NCBI GenBank assembly: GCA_963920525.1
Contig: OY986438.1
Location: 135,589,022 to 135,653,021, forward strand
Length of the DNA: 64,000 bases
Source of the DNA: Dichetophora obliterata
Lineage: Eukaryota > Arthropoda > Insecta > Diptera > Sciomyzidae
Direction: 5' to 3'
Below, one piece after another: positions 1 to 8,402 of the stretch. Position 1 is the stretch's first letter, and each line of letters begins with the position of its first letter. Position numbers and translations under genes: made by a program. A model generated the notes under the pieces. It had not been told where the DNA came from, ran no database searches, and saw only the letters and a program-made list of their open reading frames with translations.

Positions 1-100
1 AGAAACATCACCTGTGCTTTCACTCTACAAAACAAAAAAAAATTATACCAAATTGTTAAAATCAAACGAATTCGACAGCAATTTCAATTAATATTTAAAT

Positions 101-192
101 ACTATCGAAAACCATCGATAGCCAGTCCAAAACTATCGATAGTAACGACAGTGTGAAATTATCGATTGTTTCGATAATGTAATCGATAGTTT
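101..192. promoter_or_regulatory. Cluster of ATCGAT/CGATA motifs
   Basis: Within about 90 bases there are three full ATCGATAG-type palindromes (near 113, 134 and 182) and three related half sites (TATCG or CGATA). In flies TATCGATA is the DREF site and CGATA the BEAF-32 core, so the cluster could be a promoter or insulator element. No gene start is visible next to it, so function is inferred from motif density alone. It could also be part of an unrecognised repeat. Confidence 0.3.
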
Positions 193-632
193 GCGAACTC
201 TATAGTTTGGCCTTTCAACGATTCGGTGAATTGCAACAATCATGAATATCTTGAAGTTGTTGTAATAGAGTGGAAAAAGTTAGGCTGATAACCGCTACTT
301 TGCATTATATTTTGTATGAATTTTTTTTAAGTAGAGCAGCTCATGCAGAAACTTCCTTTAAGAAATCATCACGAAAAGTTCGTCAATGATGCCGCGAACT
401 AATGGGAAGCTTCTTCAGTGAAAGAAATCAGTTGTGTAAGCTTTCTGTTGCACAGTTCTTCGGTGCTTAAATTTTTTATTAAATACAAGTGAAAATTAAA
501 TGGTTTAGCTTTGAATTGACCAAATCTAATAAGAGTGATCAAGGTTTCTGTTTATTGGGCTCTTGTTTTTATGATCTGTTATTTTCTGACAACTAACGAT
601 GTGATATTTTGTTTTCACATCCGACAAATGTT

Positions 633-839
633 TTAAAAAAACTCGTTTTTTAGTCTATGAAGCAATTTTGTTCTCTCGTCCCTGCAATAGGAATCATTGA
701 CTTCATGTGATTTTCTATAATGCCTTTCTAGTAAAAATGTTCTTGTGTTAACTAATGATGTGTAGCAAAGAAAACATCGCACTTCATTAAAAGCATTCAT
801 TATAATAAAATATTTTGTTTGGTCATTAGCAGAAATCAT
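633..839 (-). pseudogene. hAT transposase N-terminal zinc-finger fragment
   Basis: An open stretch of 68 codons that resembles only the first 60 or so residues of the intact hAT transposase at 2045-3769. Both begin with a KYF-I-NA pattern, then a Cys-x2-Cys pair (CFLC here, CLIC there) and an RH-x3-SH or RH-x4-H pair, which makes a BED-like or C2H2 DNA-binding finger. Nothing of the catalytic core follows on this strand, and I see no terminal repeats around it. It is most likely a leftover of a related but distinct hAT element. The match is by eye and the fragment is short, so a chance resemblance is possible but unlikely. Confidence 0.5.
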
Positions 840-1079
840 TTTGAATAAAATTACCTACATGAAAAATATATTTATTGTCCTAAATATGTACATATTTTAA
901 TTCAGTTCATGCATACATTTCTTTTTCGTGCATTTAAGCAACTAGATGACGCAGTCCTCACAGCTTTAAATGCTAGATCGAAATGGGGTGATTTTTTGTA
1001 TGCGTAAGCTTTATATACGTGTAAAAGCACAAAAGCTTATCTGCACATTTGTACGCATTTGAACCTCAATGCTCTATAT

Positions 1080-1294
1080 CATGGTAGAATTAGAGAAGGT
1101 ATATGCATTTCAGACTGCGCTCTCTTTCTCATAGCCAGAATTGTCAAACTCAAGCATTTTGCTATTCTTGTCTATTTTCGCTTTCTTATCGCATTCTCAC
1201 CGTTTTCAGATTTTGTATGAGCTGTCAACTTCGTTTTGACAGTTGCGGCAGTCTCCCTCTCCAAAATGCATATACCTTCTCTAATTCTGCCATG
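1080..1294. mobile_element. 215-bp MITE, CATGG termini (array element 1)
   Basis: Inverted ends CATGGTAGAATTAGAG and CATGGCAGAATTAGAG continue with only scattered changes for about 30 bases through a shared AAGGTATATGCATTT. It is flanked on both sides by CTCTATAT. There is no coding capacity. An 8-bp duplication with CATG tips suits the P superfamily or an atypical hAT. Confidence 0.7.
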
Positions 1295-1302
1295 CTCTAT
1301 AT

Positions 1303-1622
1303 CATAATACAATTATTTGAGGTAGCTGTGACAGTTTTTTGGCGATTGGTAGTTGTCAAAAACAGCTCAAGAATGTTGTAGTTTGCTGCTGTTGACGAGC
1401 AATGTGCTTATTTTTAACTTACCTTTGATTAATTAAATTTGTTCGCGAAGTTGATTGAAATGTTTTTAGTTTGTTGCGGTTCACTAGCTATGCTTAATTC
1501 GTCGCTTATTTTTCACTTTTCTTTGATTAATTGCATAAACAGCTAATTTTGACAACTACCCAGCGCCGCTCGTGAGAAAAAAGCCAGTCTACGCGGCTAC
1601 CTTGTCAAATAATTGTATCATG
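1303..1622. mobile_element. 320-bp MITE, CATRATACAATTA termini (array element 2)
   Basis: The left end is CATAATACAATTATTTGA and the right end, read inward, is CATGATACAATTATTTGA. Subterminal GGTAGC and GGTAGTTGTCAAAA blocks recur in inverted orientation. The flanks are CTCTATAT on the left and CTCTACAT on the right. It is non-coding. The tips resemble those of element 1, so the two may be distant relatives with P-like ends. Confidence 0.68.
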
Positions 1623-1870
1623 CTCTACATCAGTGGTAATCAACGCAGGGCTCAAACAACAACTAATACTATGTTCACACTAAGGCCGAAAAGCCGCTTT
1701 TCGGACATTAATGGCTTTTCAGCTGAAAAGCTGCATGATATTAAGTTTTTCGCCATAGAAGAACTGTCAAATGAAAAGCTGCTAATTGTTTGCTTTTCAG
1801 CGAAAAACTCTAAAAAGCTAAAAAGCAACCCTGATTTTGGTTGTTGAACAGACTATTTTTTGGGGTAAAG

Positions 1871-4279
1871 CAGTGCTGATCATTTCATAGAACAATTGTT
1901 TGCGCTCAAATCACATGTATTCTTACGCTCTTGCTTTTAGTCGTCACTGAACCAGCGCCGAATGAACATCAAGCGGACGTATGCTTATTTTGTCTGTTTT
2001 TTTTCTTTTTTTTTATTATAATGCACTGAAAAAAATTAATAGCAATGTACGACAAGTATTTTATGATTATAAATGCGTATGGTAATCCCCAATGCCTTAT
2101 TTGTTATAAAACATTTAAAGAAAATAATTTAAATGTTTGTAAACGACATTTTCACTCTTTTCATGACAATTTTAATGAATTAAATGAAAATGAAAAAGAA
2201 AAGCAGTTTGCTTCAAACAAACTAATTTTTATTGAAAAATTAAAAGAATGGTTAATCAATTTGGAAACCAATAAACCGAGATCGACAAATAAAAATGTAA
2301 AAAAAGATATATCAAGCTTAATAAGCTTGGACATAGTTAAACACGGCAGGCCGTTTTCAGATGGAAAATTTGTAAAACAAATGTTTGAAAAAGTTTTTGA
2401 AAAGCTTAATTGCAATTTAAGTTTAATAAAATCCATTCCTTTGTCCCGTTATACCGTAGTTAGACGTACTATGGAAATGGGAGTTTATGCTGAGTCTGTT
2501 ATTAGGCAAACTCTTGAAAATTGTGTTTTTTTTTCTTTTTGCTTGGACGAAAGCACAGACATAAACGGTCTGTGCCAACTAATTATTTGCGTTCGTTGCG
2601 TTGATGCAAACTCAAATGTTTTTGAAACAATGTTTTCACTTGAAACGTTTGACGCAAACGTGACAGGGAAAGTGCTGTTTGATGTTGTCAGCAATAAATT
2701 ATTATCTTTAGTAGATCCTAGAAAACTTACTGGTGTCTGTACGGACGGGGCAAATGTCATGACAGGAAAAAACGAAGGATTAGTTGGACAATTGAAAAAA
2801 CATGGCTTTTCAGTTCAAAACTTTCACTGCATTATCCATCAAGCCGCTCTTGCGTCCAAATTCCTATCTGAGTGCACTGCCATGAAATCTGCGGAGCAAA
2901 TAATTAACAAGATTCGCGGTGGACATAACCATCTTACCCACAGGAAGTTTAAAAAATTTTTAAAAAGTAAGAATGCTTCCCACAGTGATTTAAAAATGTT
3001 TTCCGAAGTCCGGTGGTTAAGCCGTGGTTTATGCCTTAATAGAGTTTTTGACCTAAAAGAAGAAATTACAGAGTTTTTTGAAATTGAAAGCATGGAAGAG
3101 TATTATTTTTTAAAAGACGATGAATTTATTTTAGATCTTGCGTTTTTAGCAGACACAACTTCATATCTTAATGAATTTAATTTAGAGCTTCAAGGAAAGG
3201 GAAAAAATATATCTGAATTGTACAAAACTCTTTTCAATTTTAAAACAAAATTATATTTGCTACTGCTCCAAATCCAGTTCGACGATTTTTCAAATTTCCC
3301 AAAAACTTTACAAATATGTGGCAATAAAAATAATTTTAGAAAATATGAACATTTAGTTATATTTGAAACCCTTTTTTATAATTTTGAGGATAGGTTTCAA
3401 GATCTGCAAAATATAAAACAATTACTAGATCTCTTCGAGAATCCGTTTTCATGTGAAGTTAGCAACTACGAGTATCAAGTACAAGTAGAACTAATAATAC
3501 TTCGAAGTGAGGTGCAAGCACCAAGCAGAACGGAAATTATAGATTTTTGGAAAAGTTTAAATCACGCCATATATCCTGAACTAAAAACAATTTCACTAAA
3601 AATATTATCGTTTTTCCCAACAACCTACCTTTGTGAACAAATTTTTTCAGATTTAAAATTTATTTGTTCTAAACAACGTAACGCATTAAGCTCTGTAAAT
3701 TTAAAAAATATCTTACTAGTACGCAATTGTCACGAAAGCGTAAATATAGAAAAATTTATTTCTGGGTAATGTATTTAATAATGCATTACCTTGTAATATA
3801 TAAGGCTCATTCTATATTGAATCGATACCAATTTCGACATGGAAAGGTTTCAATAAAAAAATTTGCTAAATATGCAACAATTTTTTTAACTCATAATTGG
3901 ACAACATAATAAATCCAACAGATTAAATATATTTTAATAATATGTAAATACAATGAAATCATTAATATTGATTGAAAAAATCTATTATTTTTTGTTTTTT
4001 ATAGAATAAAAAAGCCACCCTAATGTATATATGTATTTACTTTTTTCCTTTTAAAAATTGAATTACTGTTCAATTTTTATTTCTTAAAACGGTGTAGTAT
4101 TTATTTATTTTTTCCGATAGTACTTAACTTTTTACATAAAACATTCACATTATCATATTTTAAATATAATATAAATTCATACAGAAACTAATATTCCTAC
4201 CAACCCGTTCAACATTTCTTACAGTGCAATTCTCTTTTTCTCACCAACACAACTACATTTCAACTTTTGATCAGCACTG
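1871..4279 (+). mobile_element. Complete hAT transposon (2.4 kb) with intact transposase
   Basis: The ends are CAGTGCTGATCA and its inverted copy TGATCAGCACTG, fitting the hAT tip pattern CARNG. The 8-bp duplication GGGTAAAG is perfect on both sides (1863-1870 and 4280-4287). It carries one uninterrupted transposase gene at 2045-3769. Short tips, an exact duplication and an open reading frame together suggest recent insertion. It sits inside the TAA-flanked element and is therefore the youngest layer of this stack. Confidence 0.9.
2045..3769 (+). CDS. hAT transposase, 574 aa, intact
   Basis: Cut-and-paste DNA transposase expected to act in the nucleus on the element ends at 1871 and 4279. 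Residues 17-40 form a Cys17-Cys20-His35-His40 finger (BED or C2H2-like) for DNA binding. The RNase-H-like core shows Asp168 (FCLDESTD), Asp234 (CTDGANVMTG), a Cys-x2-His pair at 262-265 (HCIIHQAAL), the RW motif at 323-324 (EVRWLSRG) and Glu531 (CEQIFSDLKF), followed by the hAT dimerisation tail (RNALSSVNLKNILLVR). It resembles the GTF2IRD2/SCAND3/ZBED5-type domesticated hATs and the Charlie-like group. The first in-frame ATG was taken as start. It lies 170 bp inside the left tip and no intron is needed. All catalytic residues are present, so it may be functional. Confidence 0.88.
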   Translation: MYDKYFMIINAYGNPQCLICYKTFKENNLNVCKRHFHSFHDNFNELNENEKEKQFASNKLIFIEKLKEWLINLETNKPRSTNKNVKKDISSLISLDIVKHGRPFSDGKFVKQMFEKVFEKLNCNLSLIKSIPLSRYTVVRRTMEMGVYAESVIRQTLENCVFFSFCLDESTDINGLCQLIICVRCVDANSNVFETMFSLETFDANVTGKVLFDVVSNKLLSLVDPRKLTGVCTDGANVMTGKNEGLVGQLKKHGFSVQNFHCIIHQAALASKFLSECTAMKSAEQIINKIRGGHNHLTHRKFKKFLKSKNASHSDLKMFSEVRWLSRGLCLNRVFDLKEEITEFFEIESMEEYYFLKDDEFILDLAFLADTTSYLNEFNLELQGKGKNISELYKTLFNFKTKLYLLLLQIQFDDFSNFPKTLQICGNKNNFRKYEHLVIFETLFYNFEDRFQDLQNIKQLLDLFENPFSCEVSNYEYQVQVELIILRSEVQAPSRTEIIDFWKSLNHAIYPELKTISLKILSFFPTTYLCEQIFSDLKFICSKQRNALSSVNLKNILLVRNCHESVNIEKFISG

Positions 4280-5189
4280 GGGTAAAGTCAAAATCTATTA
4301 CTAAAATCCAAGTTGTCATTTGGCATTTTGTTTGTCTGCTGATATTTTTTATTTGGTCAAACTCCAATTGAATATTTTATTTGTTGTATTGGATAAAAAA
4401 AAGAAATACAAAGAACAAGTTATATTGAGTGAGCTGCATGAGGCCATGAGGCAGAAGAGTTTCGTGTTGCACGGAAAAATATGCATATATATGCGGGAAT
4501 GGCCAGCGACATGGGCTCTTGTTAAATGCAGCGGAAGTCAAAATAAACAATTTAACTATTAAATGCAGGTAAGAATAATATATTTAGTATTTGATAATGT
4601 GGTTTAAAATAATTTTATTTAATACAATAAAAAAAAATTGAGCAAAGCGCAATAATAACAAACATATTACTACAAGTTGAATGTCAAATGAAAAGTCCTT
4701 TTTTCAGTGTGAACACCTTATTTTGAAAAGATACTTTTCAGCTGAAAAGCGGCTTTTCGGCCTGTGTGTGAACATAGTATAAAAGAGCTTTCCGAGTGCA
4801 CAGCTTCACACTGAAGCAAGAAGTTACTAAAAGCACTCGCACTATTTGATGCAAGGAAATATTGTCGATTGTTGGTTTTTCAAAACAACGTTTTCTTTTT
4901 GTTTTTGTGTTTATTTTTTCGCTTGAATAGAAATTGTTGAAGTGTTGAATAAAATTTATAATGTTTTTTAAAACTATTATATATATTTGTGTTCTAATTT
5001 TTCATTTAAAATTTTAATAATTTATGTTGTTTTGTTTAAGTGACAGATTTTATATATAAACATTGCAAAATTTTGAAATACATCCATAAATAAGACAGCC
5101 TGCAACACCCTTACCACATGAACGCTCAAAGCATACAGTCTTAAAATTTAAGGCACAATGTTAAAAAAACTTTTACGCAGTGTACAAAC

Positions 5190-5893
5190 CAGGGTTCGGA
5201 CTTGAAAATTCGTAATCCGCAGTACATTTTGAAAAAAAACACAGTAAAACGAATTTTTTCGCAGTAGTTTTTTATTTTTTTTTACAATCATGTTCGTACA
5301 TTTACTACTAATGTTAGTACATTTTATACTCACGACATAATAAACACAAAAATGTATACATAATTATGTATATACTATATATTTGCATGTTGCAGAAACA
5401 TATATCTTACTGATTCAAAATATATTTGCAGTAGACAAATTCAATCATGGTCTTTAAAAGCAAATCAATTCTTAATTTGGTCGCAAAAACTGATGTAAGT
5501 CTTTAAAATATTTTTTTATTGCAATGAAAGCTTCATCTGACAGATCACTTTGTTCTCTTTCAACGCTAAGACCACATTATACAGATCTAATGGGCTCCTG
5601 AAACTACATTTTCATAATCAATACCAATGCTTACATATTCCAAAAATATCACAAAACTAACCTTAAAAATGTTTAAATGAAAAACTAATGATGGCATATT
5701 TTAATTACTATGTTGTTTTTAGAATTCTAAAAAAATATATCATTTTTTTTTAGAATTATATATGAGTTAGATGCCAAATAAGTTGCGAATAAATCGCGGT
5801 AGATTTGGAAAAACCACAGTGACGCAGTAGAACATTAAAGTTTGGTAAAAAATGCAGTTGATCTACTGCAATTTCAGTAAAGTCTGAATACTG
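5190..5893. mobile_element. 704-bp non-coding hAT-like element, CAGGGTTCGGACTT tip
   Basis: The left tip CAGGGTTCGGACTT pairs with the inverted right tip CAGTATTCAGACTT, and CAGTA blocks follow in both. The flanking octamers are GTACAAAC and GAACAAAC, a 7 of 8 match. It lies inside array element 3 in a region absent from the shorter copy at 5999-6265, which supports its being an insertion. It has no coding capacity. Confidence 0.55.
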
Positions 5894-5998
5894 GAACAAA
5901 CACAGCGAGCCGTATTGCTACTTCGTATGCGAAAGCAAAAAATCACACGACGCCCGCGTGTTATGGGAAAACATAAGTTGATGACCACTGCTCTATAT

Positions 5999-6265
5999 CA
6001 GTGGTCAACAACTTAGAGTTCTCAAAACAACAAAGAAAGCTTTCCGAGTGCGCAGCTTTACACTGAAACAAAAAGTCTTTAAAAGCTCTCGCCAAATGGT
6101 GCAAGGAAATATTTTCGAGTGATGGTTTTTCGTAACATTTTCGTTTTGTATTTATTTTTCGCTATTGTAACACATAAAAGTTAAAGTGTTAGAATGAATA
6201 TTTACGTGTACACAAAAACACACGACGCCCACGTGCTATGGGAAAGCATAAGTTGATGGTCACTG
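5999..6265. mobile_element. 267-bp hAT-like MITE, CAGTGGTCAACAACTTA tip (array element 4)
   Basis: The ends are inverted (CAGTGGTCAACAAC against CAGTGACCATCAAC) and CTCTATAT lies on both sides (5991-5998 and 6266-6273). It aligns with element 3 on both sides of that element's insertions, for example the shared GCTTTCCGAGTGC and ACACACGACGCCC blocks, and so provides an uninterrupted reference copy. Confidence 0.75.
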
Positions 6266-6488
6266 CTCTATATATAGTATATAAACTTAAAGCTTTTATG
6301 CTTAGTCTTTACTCAAATCACAATATGTTTATTCGAATGCTGAAAAGCTTTTACGTAATTCGCTTAAGAATTACAAAGCTTACTTTATGTAACAGGATAA
6401 TACTGATTACATGTGAGTTAAAAAACATCAAGCATCTAATATTCGCCGGATGCTGCGAAAAAGATGCTAACTTCACACCGGTCAGACC

Positions 6489-6666
6489 CAAGGTTCATTT
6501 ATAAGGTTGTGGTTCTTGAGAGAAATGCACTCTTTTTCGGCCTTTGCTTGAACTGTCAACGTGCTTTTCTTTGTTCTATGCATTCATATTCTTGCTTTCT
6601 TTTCATCCATTATGACAGTTTGACCGAGCTCGCTCTCAAGTGCCACAACCTCATAAATGAGCCTTG
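6489..6666. mobile_element. 178-bp MITE, CAAGGTTCATTTATAAGG tip
   Basis: The inverted ends CAAGGTTCATTTATAAGG and CAAGGCTCATTTATGAGG each continue into GTTGTGG. The tip fits the hAT pattern CARNG. The flanking octamers GTCAGACC and GCCAGACT match at 6 of 8 positions, consistent with an old duplication. It is non-coding. Confidence 0.6.
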
Positions 6667-6674
6667 GCCAGACT

Positions 6675-7994
6675 GCTGAGTTCCATTTTATTAGAATTGT
6701 GTTACATCGATTTTACTCGCGTTTCAATTCGCCGTATTGCTGTTTACGTAGCTAACAAAATTTCACTTTAAAAATTAATACAAATACGACTGTAAAAGCA
6801 AGAACTAAAAAATTACTACTGAGCGAATTATAAAAAAGTATTTAGAAAACAACGTCAAGTATCTAAAAATAAATTCTGAATCTATTTTTAGAAGTAAAAG
6901 TTCAATTCACAGTTTTCCGATTATCTTGTATCTTATTTAAGCTAAGATTGGAAAAATCAAATTTAAGCTAAGGTTAGAACAATCAACTTATATTATTAAT
7001 TGGAGAAAATTATGCTAAAGTTTTCTTAACTTAATTTTCGAATATAGAGGTGTATAGTTACGCTTGCCATACGTCAGGATTTTGTCCGGATTGTCCGGAT
7101 TTTTCAACCCTGTGCGGACTTTGTCTGAAGTTGCGATTTTGTCAGGACTTGGGCCCAATAAATTACAAAATAATTAAAATATCTCTTCTCTAGGAAAAAC
7201 GTTCTCGTGTGAACACAAAAATAAAATTGTTCTATTATAAAATATAGCGTTAAATATAAATTGAATTTATGTACTTATTTATAGTTTTTTGTTCCTATTA
7301 ATTTTAAAGCAGATTAGGTATCAAAGGAGATATCTAAAAAAATCATCAGCTTTTCACTTAATAAAGTTAAGAACGTTGCTGGAAACTTTTTCGTAAAAAG
7401 ACATGATTTGTTCAAGCGAAGCAGAAATGTAGCAAAATTATGGATGCAATCCATCTATTAAGAGTCTTTTGCATTCATATCTATGCCTCAAATTCTACAT
7501 GTGGTAAGCATTTTTTTTTTTTTGGTAAAATAGTTACCAACAAAGGCCAGTGAGAGAAAATAAAATAAATAAAAAACGTTCTAACAAATGAACATATGTA
7601 AAAAATGTTGTGAAAAAACCCCCTGATTCCTTAAAAAACTGGAAAGTGTACGAATTAGTTTTCCGTTATTATAGCAAGCCTAAGTATAGCACATCAGTTT
7701 GCAGAAAAATTAATTTGGAACGAATTTCAAGATTTTTTTAAGCATTTGACTAAACAAGTATAAATAACATTATACATTAAATAACCTTAATTTTTTCGGT
7801 AGAATTATGTTTTAGAGTTCGATTTGAATGAGGGTATTTTTCACACATTTTTTCAAGCTCATGTAACGTTTTTTGTTTACACTTTGGTGCATACCAATGA
7901 CCTTTAATATTCATCGTACAAAAAAAAAACTATATGCCAAAATAACAGTTATATTACGAATGAAACGAACATTTAACTTTGGATTTTGTCACTC
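6675..7994. other. AT-rich DNA without recognisable gene
   Basis: No long open frame, tRNA-like fold or clear terminal repeats. A short block with CAGGATTTTGTCCGGA and TCCGGATTTTTCAACC near 7077-7110 looks like the edge of an old repeat. Confidence 0.5.
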
Positions 7995-8402
7995 TTTTTA
8001 TAAAATTACAAAATAGCAAAATCTAAGAAGAAAAAATTCAGATTTTTTTACAAGAAAAAATAGGCATAAACTGCTGCTTATGTTGTTGATATCGTCTGTT
8101 GTTGTGCTGCTTGTTATATTATTCTTATTAATCAATATGCATGTAAGATTTACATATGGCTCATTCCGTCAGATTTCTATAAAAAATTTCGCCTCATCAT
8201 ATAAAATCAAATTGGCAAAATCTAAGAATAAAAAAAAAAACATTTTCTTACGAGATAAAATATGCATAAGCGTCTGTTGTTGTGCTGCTTGTTATATTTT
8301 TCTTATTAATCATATGCATGTAAAATTTACATATGGCTGGCTCATTCCGTCAGATTTGTACAAAAAATTTCGCCTCATCATATAAAATCAAATTGGCAAA
8401 AA
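7995..8402. repeat. Tandem repeat, 178-bp unit
   Basis: The block beginning CGTCTGTTGTTGTGCTGC at 8093 recurs at 8271. Both copies carry ATGCATGTAARATTTACATATGG-type text, then CATTCCGTCAGATTT and CGCCTCATCATATAAAATC. A partial, more diverged copy precedes them (7995-8092). Frames running through it merely translate the repeat. Confidence 0.75.

Larger units (their letters stand above)
1667..4779. mobile_element. Element with TACTATGTTCACAC termini and TAA target duplication
   Basis: The left tip TACTATGTTCACAC is matched by the inverted right tip, and both continue into GGCCGAAAAGCCGC and CAGCTGAAAAG blocks. TAA lies on both sides (1664-1666 and 4780-4782). The homologous region of element 4 near 6036 reads AACAACAAAG, an apparent empty site without insertion. 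A 3-bp TWA duplication is typical of PIF/Harbinger elements. A TA duplication with CTATG tips is the alternative reading. Apart from the hAT nested inside (1871-4279), only about 0.7 kb is its own sequence, with no recognisable transposase. Confidence 0.6.
1631..5990. mobile_element. hAT-like element, CAGTGGT termini, with nested insertions (array element 3)
   Basis: It starts CAGTGGTAATCAACG and ends ACTTATG-type sequence closing in GACCACTG; the inverted ends match CAGTGGTCAACAACTTA of element 4. The flanks are CTCTACAT and CTCTATAT. Two younger insertions account for most of its length: the TAA-flanked element at 1667-4779 and a 704-bp element at 5190-5893. Without them it is a non-coding element homologous to the 267-bp copy at 5999-6265. 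Confidence 0.7.
1072..6273. repeat. Tip-to-tip array of four elements separated by CTCTATAT
   Basis: The octamer CTCTATAT occurs at 1072-1079, 1295-1302, 1623-1630 (as CTCTACAT, one change), 5991-5998 and 6266-6273. The four intervals between these five copies each begin with CA, end with TG and have inverted terminal repeats. The octamer fits the hAT target preference nTnnnnAn. The simplest reading is that each element inserted into a target duplication left by an earlier one, so each event added one octamer copy. Confidence 0.75.

Noticed and set aside
4320..4562. 80-aa frame ending at a GTAAGA donor-like site
   Set aside because: It starts inside the TAA-flanked element, shows no known domain, and has no partner exon.
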